Shown piece by piece: positions 8,099 to 15,933 of a stretch of 31,593 nucleotides of DNA. Both the position numbers and the translations under genes were made by a program. How positions within the stretch are numbered: the stretch's first letter is position 1; each line of letters opens with the position of its first letter. The notes under the pieces are model-generated. The model searched no databases. It was not told the DNA's origin and saw nothing but the letters and a program-made list of their open reading frames with translations. The DNA is from an uncultured Anaerococcus sp. (GTDB lineage Bacteria; Bacillota; Clostridia; Tissierellales; Peptoniphilaceae): the NCBI RefSeq assembly GCF_947253225.1, contig NZ_CAMXYR010000013.1:1-31593 (forward strand). Direction: 5' to 3'.

Positions 8099-10066
8099 CT
8101 ATCTCTCATTTGCTCTTGGGTCGATGGCATCTCTTAGCGCATCACCGATTAGGTTTACAGAAAATGATGTTAAAAATACTGCTAATGCTGGGAATACCCA
8201 TCTCCACCAATAAGTATTTAGTACGTCTGATGATTGGGCAGCTGTTAACATATTACCCCATGAAGGAGTTGGCTCTTGAACACCAAAACCTAGGAAGGAT
8301 AAACCAGATTCTGTTAATAAGTTTCCTGCATAACCTATAGTCGCATTTACTATCACTATAGAAAGGATATTGGGGAAGATGTGCTTAATCATTATTGACC
8401 AGCTCTTAACTCCCAAGGCTCTTGCGGCAGTGATATAATCACGCTCTCTCTCGGCAAGAATTTGTCCACGAACAAGCCTTGCAAGTCCTGTCCATCCTAG
8501 AAGTCCCAAAAGAATCATAACCATGGTGATTCTTTGCTCTTGGCTTGCTCCTGGAGGAAGAAGGGCAGATAGGGAAATTAGCATTGGATAGAATGGGAAT
8601 GATGATACGATTTCTGAAAATCTCATCAATACATTGTCTACCTTGCCACCCACAAAACCTGAAATCATACCTATCACAACACCCAAAACAATTTGAATAA
8701 CTGTTGAAATAAGTGAGATAACCATAGTCATTTTTCCACCGTGAATTAGTCTTGTGAAGATATCACGACCTTGATCGTCTGAACCAAACCTGAAACCATT
8801 TAGTCCCCAAGTATGAACCTTACCTTCCTTATCGACTGCATAGTTATTGAAGTAGGAAGAATAAATTTGGTCGAAATTTCCCTCAGGAGTATTAAGCTCT
8901 CCATAGTTTTCCTTACCCCATTGGTAGATTTTCCCATTTTCATCAATGGCAGTAAGAACTGAGTCGCTCGCCTTAATATCAACTAGAGGTGCTTCAAATT
9001 TTGGTATATTCTCACCCGAAAGTTTATCCCTAGATGGACCCCAAACATAAAGCTTACCATCTTCAGCAAGGGCTGCAGCAGATGAGCTTGTTAGGGCAAC
9101 TTTTTTAGCCTTAACCTTACCATTTTTTAGCTCTGCTGGCATTTGTGTATCAAGCTCAGAGCCCATTACACCAAGAAGTCTTACAGACCCATTGTTCATA
9201 AGGGCTAGGATATTGATTGGATTAGTTGCAAAATCAACAACTTTCCCCTTAATTTCAGAAGGTAGGAGGTTTAACCTGCTTGCAAGAGTTGACCCCCACA
9301 CAACCAAGTTGTTTTTGTTAGTTAGGATTACAGAATATTGCACTCCTGCCCCAAGCTTCTTAATTCCTTCTTCTTTAATCTTAGATTCTTCCATAGGAGG
9401 AGCTTGAGTTTGTTGGAAGGCATTATTTCCCCAACCATATATTTTATTATCTTCAGTAGCAACAATAATATGTCTATCACCTGCTGCTATATCCTTAATC
9501 TTATTATTGTTGAAGGCTTCCTTTGCCTTGTCTGGAATTTCTAGAACCTTATCTTCGTTATCAGAACCCCAAACATAGAGCTTGCCTTCTTTTGTTAGAC
9601 CCGCTGAGAAAGTATTACCAATAGCAATCTTCTCAACTCCCTCCTTCTCAATAGCAGAAGGATAGTTCATATAGGCTCCACCAGGGCCAACATTGGTCAA
9701 GTTTCCTTGTGAATAGTATTGGTCGAAAGGTAACATCTTGCTTCCAACAAACACAACGAGGACTATGGCGATAAAAAGAACCAAACCAAACACACCCAGA
9801 GGATTTCTAAAGTAGTTTCTTATAGCAACCTTACCTGGTGACATGATGGCTTCTTCTTTGAGCTTATCATTCTCGTCATCCTTGCTTGGGCCATTGTCTA
9901 TATTTTTATTATCCTTGTGGAGAAGTTCGTCTTTTCCCTTATCATCATATTCCCTGTTAGGATTTACTTCAAAATCTTCTCCCTTAGAAAATGTGAAGCC
10001 CATTAGGAATAAATTCTTTAAGAACCTTCCATACGATTTAAAAGATTTTTTAACTATTGCATTCAT
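8099..10066 (-). CDS. oppC: OppC-type permease with RCC1/BLIP-II-like beta-propeller inserted in its external loop
   Basis: One of two membrane subunits of the peptide importer. At 655 residues it is about twice the usual OppC. Order: cytoplasmic, acidic N-terminus (1-85); first membrane helix (~91-110); propeller (~143-425); the canonical FGSDDQGRDIFTRL motif (427-440), which normally follows the external loop; then five further membrane helices including the EAA loop (RALGVKSWSIMIKHIFPN). The propeller has seven repeats of the form ALxxDGKLYVWG, with WG at 166, 212, 257, 342, 383 and 420, and LG in the fourth repeat at 298. Spacing is 37-46 residues. Such repeats belong to the RCC1 family; the short blades resemble bacterial BLIP-II. 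By OppC topology the insert faces outwards, towards OppA. The reading frame is unbroken. Confidence 0.95.
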   Translation of the reverse strand: MNAIVKKSFKSYGRFLKNLFLMGFTFSKGEDFEVNPNREYDDKGKDELLHKDNKNIDNGPSKDDENDKLKEEAIMSPGKVAIRNYFRNPLGVFGLVLFIAIVLVVFVGSKMLPFDQYYSQGNLTNVGPGGAYMNYPSAIEKEGVEKIAIGNTFSAGLTKEGKLYVWGSDNEDKVLEIPDKAKEAFNNNKIKDIAAGDRHIIVATEDNKIYGWGNNAFQQTQAPPMEESKIKEEGIKKLGAGVQYSVILTNKNNLVVWGSTLASRLNLLPSEIKGKVVDFATNPINILALMNNGSVRLLGVMGSELDTQMPAELKNGKVKAKKVALTSSSAAALAEDGKLYVWGPSRDKLSGENIPKFEAPLVDIKASDSVLTAIDENGKIYQWGKENYGELNTPEGNFDQIYSSYFNNYAVDKEGKVHTWGLNGFRFGSDDQGRDIFTRLIHGGKMTMVISLISTVIQIVLGVVIGMISGFVGGKVDNVLMRFSEIVSSFPFYPMLISLSALLPPGASQEQRITMVMILLGLLGWTGLARLVRGQILAERERDYITAARALGVKSWSIMIKHIFPNILSIVIVNATIGYAGNLLTESGLSFLGFGVQEPTPSWGNMLTAAQSSDVLNTYWWRWVFPALAVFLTSFSVNLIGDALRDAIDPRANER

Positions 10067-10067
10067 C

Positions 10068-11030
10068 TTAGGCCTCCAATTGTACTCTTGGATCTACTAG
10101 GGCGTAAGCTACGTCCATTACCAAGTTTCCGAGAAGAGTTAGCACTGCATAAAACATTGATAGTGCAAGGATAACATTGTAATCTTGAGCCATAACAGCA
10201 AGGATTAGCTCATTACCAATTCCCCTAAAAGAAAAGATTCTCTCTGTGATAGCTGAACCTGAGAACATTCCAAGCACAGCCCAAGTTAGGGCAGTAACTA
10301 CTGGGATAAGGGCATTTCTAAAGGCGTGAGAATAAACTATAGTCTTCTCCTTTAGACCCTTACTTCTAGCAGTTCTAATATAGTCTTGGTCAAGGGCATC
10401 AAGCATTGAGTTTCTTACATACCTTGAAAGAGAAGCAAGAGAACCAATAGTAAGAGTTGCCGTTGGAAGAACCAAGTATTTTACCCACTCACCAAAGGTA
10501 TCTTGTCTAGGCATACCTCCTGCTGGGAACATCTTAAGCCTAAAAGCAAAGACGAATATACATATAAGACCTATAAAGAACACAGGAACTGACAGACCTA
10601 CTAGGGTTAGGGTTTGACTTACCTTATCGAAAAGCCCTCCCTTGTGAGTCGCACTCCTTATTCCTATAAGCACCGACAGAACAAAGGACAAAATAGTAGA
10701 GCCAATATTTAAAAATATAGTGTTCCTAAGTGGTTCTGATAAATATTCACCAACTGGTCTTCTAACTCTGATAGATTCTCCCAAGTCTCCCTTAAGAGTC
10801 CTACCGAGCCATCTTACATATTGCTCTGGCAATGATTTATCTAGTCCATATCTTTCTTGAAGAGTTTGGTAAAGCTCTTCCTGCTCTTCTTTAGTCATAC
10901 GAGTAGTCTGTGGCATCATAGCCTTGATTGGATCTCCTGGCATGGCTTTAGAGAAAGCAAAAAGCATTATAGATATAATCAGAGCTACTGGTATTAGATT
11001 TATAATTCTCTTAACTATATAACGAAACAT
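10068..11030 (-). CDS. oppB: Oligopeptide ABC transporter permease OppB
   Basis: Membrane subunit pairing with OppC to form the translocation path. 320 residues, the normal length: an N-terminal helix (about 9-27), an external segment containing GDPIKAMMP and YGLDKSLPEQYVRWL, then five helices. The EAA coupling loop includes DYIRTARSKGLKEKTIVYSHAFRN, and the C-terminal DVAYALVDPRV is typical of OppB. No insertion is present, unlike OppC and OppF. AGGAAGG precedes the ATG; its stop lies 1 nt before the oppC start, and the oppC ribosome binding site GGAGG is within its last codons. Confidence 0.96.
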   Translation of the reverse strand: MFRYIVKRIINLIPVALIISIMLFAFSKAMPGDPIKAMMPQTTRMTKEEQEELYQTLQERYGLDKSLPEQYVRWLGRTLKGDLGESIRVRRPVGEYLSEPLRNTIFLNIGSTILSFVLSVLIGIRSATHKGGLFDKVSQTLTLVGLSVPVFFIGLICIFVFAFRLKMFPAGGMPRQDTFGEWVKYLVLPTATLTIGSLASLSRYVRNSMLDALDQDYIRTARSKGLKEKTIVYSHAFRNALIPVVTALTWAVLGMFSGSAITERIFSFRGIGNELILAVMAQDYNVILALSMFYAVLTLLGNLVMDVAYALVDPRVQLEA

Positions 11031-11151
11031 ATTTTTCCTTCCTATTTTTCTTGTAGCTGTGAAATTAGTTATCCTATTAAAGTTTAATGATAAATTATGT
11101 ACTATCTAAAAATAGGTACAATCCTCCACGCTAATAATTTTTATAAGTTAT

Positions 11152-11180
11152 ATGTTATAATATTAATGGCTTTTTGTCAA
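11152..11180 (-). promoter_or_regulatory. Internal promoter for oppBCDF
   Basis: Perfect TTGACA (11175-11180), a 17-bp spacer and TAACAT (11152-11157), about 120 bp upstream of oppB. It lies downstream of the oppA terminator and so would drive the membrane and ATPase genes apart from oppA. The leader between it and oppB has an imperfect TGTAC..GTACA inverted repeat. The rest of 11031-11327 shows no gene. Confidence 0.65.
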
Positions 11181-11327
11181 CCATAATCCAAATACAAATA
11201 CTAAAATATAAGATAAGACTTTGACTAAAAGCCCAAGAATTTTAGGTATATTTATACATTTATATTCATGCTTTTATGGATTTATTTCCCTTATTTTTAA
11301 ATATTTTTTGCATATATTTATATCAAG

Positions 11328-11351
11328 AAAAAAGGCTCACCTTAGTGAGCC
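11328..11351 (-). terminator. Terminator / attenuator after oppA
   Basis: Perfect 7-bp arms GGCTCAC and GTGAGCC (11334-11351) with a 4-nt loop, followed on the minus strand by TTTTTT. It separates oppA from oppB and probably lets the binding lipoprotein be made in excess over the permease. Confidence 0.88.
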
Positions 11352-11364
11352 AATTTTAATTAAC

Positions 11365-13560
11365 TTATTTTCCTAAAGTAATTGCATTGATTTGGTCTTC
11401 TGATTGCCATACTGGTGTATTTGCTTCGTATCCTTTTTCTTTCTTTGATTCTTCTGAATTAAAGCCTTTAACTCTCTTTGTATAACCTGTGTGGTATTGG
11501 TTAGAGTAAAGTGGGATTTCTGGTAGGTAATCATTGTACCAAATTTCAAAGTCTTCCCAGTGGTTTAGGTACTCATCTTTCTTAGATGGGTCTGTTTTAC
11601 GTAGGGCAACTGTTATCTCATCAGCTTTTGGATCGTTTGTCTTTGTTGTGTTGTTAGATCCTTGTGAGTTGTATTGGTACCATGGATCGAATGGTGTTCC
11701 GAAGTTTGATCCCATGTTGAATGCTGTATATTCTGGGTTATCTTCTGGGAAGTAGTAGTAGTTTAGAAGGGTTGCAAATGAACCAGCTGTTACATTGTAT
11801 TCCATACCAACTTGCTTAGCGTTGTTTGGTACTTGGTTAGAAATCAATGTAGTAATTGGTGATTCATCAGAACCGTATTGGTTAACTACAAGCTTTTCAC
11901 CTTTTTCGTTGTATCTATAGTAGTCAAATCCATCTGCATTAGCTGCGAAAGCTTCATCAGCTTTTTTCTTATCCCATGGAGTTTTTCCATCTTTTTCAAA
12001 CTTGTAAGGAGTCTTGTCAAGGAGGGCGTTAGCTTGATCAAGGTTCATTTGATAGTTGATTAGCTTACCTTCAAGGTCTGCTCCTCTTTCTTTATACATC
12101 CATTGGCTTGTACCGTACATACCGTTTGTTACAACACCATATCCACCAGCAAATGATTGTACGAAGCTGTTTCTATCCATCAAATGAGCGATAGCTTGTC
12201 TAACTTCCTTGTATTTTGTTGTTCCTCTGTCTGTTAGGAATGTTACGTTACCATAACCATTTCTTTCAAATGTGTTATAGCCACCGATTGTTCCTTTTTC
12301 TGCAGCTTCCCTAATCCTATCGATTGCAGCACCATCAGATTCTTGTTCCCAAATATCGATGTCGCCATTTTCTAGTAAGTCTACTGCGATCTTTTGGTTT
12401 ACTACTTGAAGAATTACATGTGGAATTGTAGCTTTTTCGCCTCTAAAGTTTCCAACATAATTTTCGTTTAGGCTTAGTTTAACCATGTTGTTTGCGAAAG
12501 AATCGAACTTGTAAGGACCAGAAACTACTGATGGGTTGATTCTGTATTCGTTAACTTCTTTTAGCATAGCTTCAGCTATAAGTTGAGCTGTTGGATCAGC
12601 ATCTGCTGTCTTGCGAGCTTCAAGTTCTTTGATTGCTTCTTCGTGAGCTTTCTTAGCTTCTTCGTAAGCTTTCTTGTCATCTTCTGATGCTTTGTCATCT
12701 GGAGCTGGGTTGTTTGCTTCAAAGTCTTCGTTTTGTTTCTTGATTTGTTTGTCAAGACCTTCAACATAGGCTTTCTTGTCTTCTTCTGTTGGTTTGTAGC
12801 CGTCTTTAGCAACTAGCTTGTTACCTTCCTTAGAAACTGTAAGGTTTTCTGTTACAGCATGCATTGGGAATGGTGTTTGGGCATATAGACCAGCTTCTTC
12901 GAAGTATGGTAGGAAAGATGCATCGATTGTTACCTTGAATGTGTGATCATCAACTTTTTCAAGTCCTTCAAATACGTCTTTGTCACCTTTCTTATAAGCT
13001 TCATATCCCTTTGTAGAGTCAGCACCTGGGTTTGTTGAACCAGTTAGCTTAGCATAGTCTGGGTGGGTGTGAAGAAGTGAACCAAAGAGGTAGTCATCTG
13101 CTGTTACAGGTTGACCATCTGACCATTTTAGACCATCTTTAATCTTGAAGGTTACAGTTTTTGAACCGTCAGCATTGGCATCTACTTTTGGATCTTCAGC
13201 AAGAACAGCCTTGTTGTTTACCCATCTACCAGCTTCATCTTGAACTACAGTTTGGTAACCGTTGTTTCCTTCGATACCCATGTATTTTCTAGCCTTAACA
13301 TCGCTTGCGTTGTTAGTCCAACCAGAAATGAAGTCTCCGTTGATTTCACCAGTACCTACTACTAGAGTATCGTCTGCTGTTTGTTTTTGGAAGTTGTCGG
13401 CAGTTTGTTCGCCATCTTTGGCTTCGCCTTTATCTTCTGTTTTTTTATCAGCTGATTTGTCATCTGCCTTTTTGTCTTTATTCTCTCCACCGCCACAAGC
13501 AACTAGAGTACTAGCTAGTCCAAGTGCCATTAATGAAGAAAAAACTTTTTTCATTTTCAT
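11365..13560 (-). CDS. oppA: Oligopeptide-binding lipoprotein OppA
   Basis: Substrate-binding protein of the importer, anchored in the outer leaflet by a lipid on Cys22 (lipobox LVAC at 19-22 after a Lys-rich, hydrophobic signal peptide). A Lys/Asp/Glu-rich linker (27-60) follows. The SBP_bac_5 fold is shown by the edge strand TVTFKIKDGLKWSDGQPVTADDY (split around 135-157), the LENGDIDIWE hinge region and a late NYYYFPEDNPEY segment. At 731 residues it is ~150 longer than common OppA. Part of this is a charged, helical insert at about 240-325 with many Lys, Glu and Asp. It is first in the operon, with a strong promoter and its own terminator. The ligand cannot be told from sequence. Confidence 0.94.
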   Translation of the reverse strand: MKMKKVFSSLMALGLASTLVACGGGENKDKKADDKSADKKTEDKGEAKDGEQTADNFQKQTADDTLVVGTGEINGDFISGWTNNASDVKARKYMGIEGNNGYQTVVQDEAGRWVNNKAVLAEDPKVDANADGSKTVTFKIKDGLKWSDGQPVTADDYLFGSLLHTHPDYAKLTGSTNPGADSTKGYEAYKKGDKDVFEGLEKVDDHTFKVTIDASFLPYFEEAGLYAQTPFPMHAVTENLTVSKEGNKLVAKDGYKPTEEDKKAYVEGLDKQIKKQNEDFEANNPAPDDKASEDDKKAYEEAKKAHEEAIKELEARKTADADPTAQLIAEAMLKEVNEYRINPSVVSGPYKFDSFANNMVKLSLNENYVGNFRGEKATIPHVILQVVNQKIAVDLLENGDIDIWEQESDGAAIDRIREAAEKGTIGGYNTFERNGYGNVTFLTDRGTTKYKEVRQAIAHLMDRNSFVQSFAGGYGVVTNGMYGTSQWMYKERGADLEGKLINYQMNLDQANALLDKTPYKFEKDGKTPWDKKKADEAFAANADGFDYYRYNEKGEKLVVNQYGSDESPITTLISNQVPNNAKQVGMEYNVTAGSFATLLNYYYFPEDNPEYTAFNMGSNFGTPFDPWYQYNSQGSNNTTKTNDPKADEITVALRKTDPSKKDEYLNHWEDFEIWYNDYLPEIPLYSNQYHTGYTKRVKGFNSEESKKEKGYEANTPVWQSEDQINAITLGK

Positions 13561-13602
13561 TAGTTTTCCCCCTAAAAAATTAAGTAACTTTTATATTTAT
13601 AT

Positions 13603-13631
13603 ATTTTAACCCAACGAATATGCTTTGTCAA
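13603..13631 (-). promoter_or_regulatory. oppA: oppA promoter
   Basis: Perfect TTGACA (13626-13631), a 17-bp spacer and TAAAAT (13603-13608), about 45 bp before the oppA ATG, which has AGGGGG upstream. It is one of the strongest consensus promoters here. Nothing is recognised between 13632 and 13857. Confidence 0.82.
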
Positions 13632-13857
13632 GCTAGAGACCTTTTTTTATGCACAATCGAGAATTTTTATTCCGAAGCCACCCTTATTTATAGCTATTTT
13701 TGAATTTTATTCATGCAATAACATACATATACCTTAATTGAGTTAAAGCGATAGTATGGTAAATTTCAACGCTTGCCTTGCTTTTCTCGCTCCTTATTTT
13801 AGCTTAAATGATTTTTCGATATGTATTTTTATTTTTTCTATTTTTTTCGATTTTTTC

Positions 13858-13907
13858 TAAAAAAATAACCCAGCTCGGCTTATCTTTTGGACATAGCCTG
13901 CTGAGTT
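13858..13907 (-). terminator. Terminator of the amidase gene
   Basis: Minus-strand arms AACTCAGC (13900-13907) and GCTGGGTT (13867-13874) with one T-G pair, an inner GGCT/AGCC stem and a following run of seven T. It starts 8 bp after the stop codon of the gene at 13915. Confidence 0.8.
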
Positions 13908-13914
13908 AATGCTT

Positions 13915-15702
13915 TTATTTTTGATTTTCAAAGAGCCAATCTGTTTGAGCTCCCACTAGTCTATAATATCTTACAGGAAGGCCTCTACCATCTCCCATTC
14001 TGCCCTTTCTAGGGGTTATTGATACTCCATTAGCCCCGTAGTTCATGTGGATTATGGTATCATTTTTTCTGTTGAGGATAAAGCCAGTGTGGCCATCAGC
14101 CCCACCAGAACCTCCAGGATAGCCTGCCACAAATATATCTCCATACCTAATTTCAGATTCGTCGATTTGATACATTATCTTACGTTCAGAGCCAAGTTGG
14201 AAGAGGGTTTCTGTGTTTCCTGGCCAAGTTCCCTTGTTTATGAAACCACCATACATCAAGGCTCTAAATACTGCTGATGAACAGTCTGCTGCCGTATCAG
14301 ACACTCTTTCCTTCCAGTGCATGCTATACTCAAGTCCTGCGTTCTTTGCGGTAAACATCCATTCCATAACCTTGTCTAGGTTCTTTTCTCCCTTGAGGTT
14401 GTTTTCTTTTGGAATTGCCACTCCCCTATTGTCAACCTTGTATATAACTCCTCTTTGAGTTACTTCAGTATTTCTAGCTAGACCATTTGATGTGAAGTAG
14501 TAGTCAAGACCATTTATGTTCCATACCCCTTCTTGGATATAGCCACTTGCATTGGTGTGGTAGGTGTTTCCCCCATAGGTAACCCAAGCGTTCTTAGGAT
14601 AGCTTCCAACTCCCCTATTGTCGAGCTTGAGGAATTTACCAGCGTGTTTTATGGTTTCATTTTGTCTAAGCCTGCCCATATCATCAAAGGCATAGGTGTA
14701 GTTATTTATTTGTTGGACTCCCTTTAAAAGACTTCCATCATTTCCCGTCCTGTAGGTCTTGCCATCTTTGGCAAACCAGAAGTTTCTAGGATTTGTTATC
14801 CTTCCTGACTTATCTGTGTATACTAACTTGTCGTCAACTATTTCTTTTTTATTGGTTTCTAGGACGCCCCTATTGTCAAACCTGTAGTAGGATCCGTTGA
14901 TTTTCTTTAATCCCTTGGTGATTTTGCCCTGAGCGTCTGTATAGTAGCTTTGCTTGTTAAAGCTAACCCACGAATTTGTTTTCTTCGTAACAACTCCTCT
15001 GGAGTCACTTTCATAGTAGCTATCGCCAGTAAAAATCTTCTTGTCCCTTTGGAGAACTCCCGCATTGTCGAAGTAATACTTGCTTCCACCTATGTCTGCA
15101 AAGCCCCTAGCTACATAACCATTGTTGTTCTTGTAGTAGGTCTTAGCCCCACTGGTGTGCCAAGCTGGTTGGTTCTTCCTTGCAAGTTGGGCCTTTTTTT
15201 CTCTTTCTACATTTTTCCTATGTTCAACTAGAAGGCTGTCAAGGTTGTACTTTTCGTATTTAACAACAGGCCTTCTAGTATAGCTTGGTGCTAAAATTTC
15301 AAATTCTTTGGCTGGATCAAGGTCTTCTCTAGCTTGAGGATTCCTGTCTTTTTCTATGTCCCTAACTGGAATTTCCTTGTTATTTTCCTTAGCCTTTTCT
15401 TCCTCATTGGCTAAATCTTTATCAGTATTTTCTTCTTTGCTTTCTTCGGTAGCCTTAGCATCTTCCCATGCACCTAGCTTGCCAGCAGATTCTTTTTCAG
15501 TGGTTGCTTCCACTGCTTCACCAGAATTTTCTTGAATATTAGTAGGTTCTTCGTTTTTTTCTTGTGAAGCATCCAAGGCATCAGCCATTTTTTGCTTATC
15601 TAAAGTATTAAAATCATCAGCATAGACCTTGCTTCCCCCTGCAAGAGCTGTTGAAATAAATAAAGTTGATGCAAGTAGGAGAGTTTTGTTTACCTTTTTC
15701 AT
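13915..15702 (-). CDS. Secreted peptidoglycan amidase with cell-wall-binding repeats
   Basis: A 595-residue exported protein. Signal peptide 1-28 (cleavage expected near VYA-DD), then a disordered Glu/Lys-rich stretch (~30-135). Next come about ten aromatic, Gly-rich repeats (~181-430) of the choline-binding / cell-wall-binding type (patterns such as YYFDNAG and YRFDNRGV). The C-terminal catalytic domain (~440-590) resembles the Amidase_5 / NlpC-P60-like fold. Its likely catalytic residues are Cys474 (in DCSSAVFRAL), His538 (in GADGHTG) and a polar residue in IIHMN (551-554). The likely role is cleavage of peptide bonds in the cell's own wall during growth or division; similar modules occur in phage endolysins, but no phage genes are nearby. 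It is a single-gene unit divergent from the lipoprotein gene at 15934. Confidence 0.85.
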   Translation of the reverse strand: MKKVNKTLLLASTLFISTALAGGSKVYADDFNTLDKQKMADALDASQEKNEEPTNIQENSGEAVEATTEKESAGKLGAWEDAKATEESKEENTDKDLANEEEKAKENNKEIPVRDIEKDRNPQAREDLDPAKEFEILAPSYTRRPVVKYEKYNLDSLLVEHRKNVEREKKAQLARKNQPAWHTSGAKTYYKNNNGYVARGFADIGGSKYYFDNAGVLQRDKKIFTGDSYYESDSRGVVTKKTNSWVSFNKQSYYTDAQGKITKGLKKINGSYYRFDNRGVLETNKKEIVDDKLVYTDKSGRITNPRNFWFAKDGKTYRTGNDGSLLKGVQQINNYTYAFDDMGRLRQNETIKHAGKFLKLDNRGVGSYPKNAWVTYGGNTYHTNASGYIQEGVWNINGLDYYFTSNGLARNTEVTQRGVIYKVDNRGVAIPKENNLKGEKNLDKVMEWMFTAKNAGLEYSMHWKERVSDTAADCSSAVFRALMYGGFINKGTWPGNTETLFQLGSERKIMYQIDESEIRYGDIFVAGYPGGSGGADGHTGFILNRKNDTIIHMNYGANGVSITPRKGRMGDGRGLPVRYYRLVGAQTDWLFENQK

Positions 15703-15773
15703 CCTTACCCCTTTTCATTTATTTTAATTACAATTTAATTACAATTTCCCTTATTTTTAGGCATTTCATAATT

Positions 15774-15802
15774 ATTATAGACCTTTTCCCTAGAAATTGC
15801 AA
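15774..15802 (-). promoter_or_regulatory. Promoter of the amidase gene
   Basis: TTGCAA (15797-15802), a 17-bp spacer and perfect TATAAT (15774-15779), about 70 bp before the start codon. The leader has two tandem copies of TTAATTACAAT (about 15723-15745) of unknown meaning. Confidence 0.7.
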
Positions 15803-15885
15803 CAAAAAGGTTACAATTCTTAAATATTTATCAAATTTCCCTCACCACTTTACAAAATTAATTAATTTTCGCCTAGCTCTTTAAT

Positions 15886-15909
15886 ATTAAAATTCGATAA
15901 TTCGGGTAT
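15886..15909 (+). promoter_or_regulatory. Candidate sigma-B-like promoter of the lipoprotein gene
   Basis: GGGTAT (15904-15909) matches the -10 of Bacillus sigma-B promoters. ATTAAA (15886-15891), 12 bp upstream, matches 4 of 6 bases of GTTTAA. No good sigma-A pair is seen; TATAAG at 15912-15917 lacks a -35. The window encodes a SigB-like factor, which makes this worth noting, but the match is weak. Confidence 0.3.
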
Positions 15910-15933
15910 CATATAAGTAAAACAGGAGGAAAT

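Noticed and set aside
8099..10066. OppC propeller as an assembly fusion or a separate gene
   Set aside because: The reading frame is continuous, the permease sequence is complete on both sides, and the insert sits exactly in the external loop, which an accidental join would not give.
12576..12812. 78-codon Lys-rich frame inside oppA
   Set aside because: Low-complexity frame shift of the charged OppA insert, with no ribosome binding site.
13262..13609. 115-codon plus-strand frame opposite the oppA signal region
   Set aside because: Antisense shadow of the lipoprotein signal and linker, full of Ser/Leu/Pro runs, with no promoter.
14460..15150. DNA repeat array or CRISPR
   Set aside because: The periodic similarity comes from the protein cell-wall-binding repeats; units are not identical and there are no spacers.
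13915..15702. Prophage endolysin
   Set aside because: The enzyme is similar in build, but it has a signal peptide and its own promoter and terminator, and no holin or phage genes are near.
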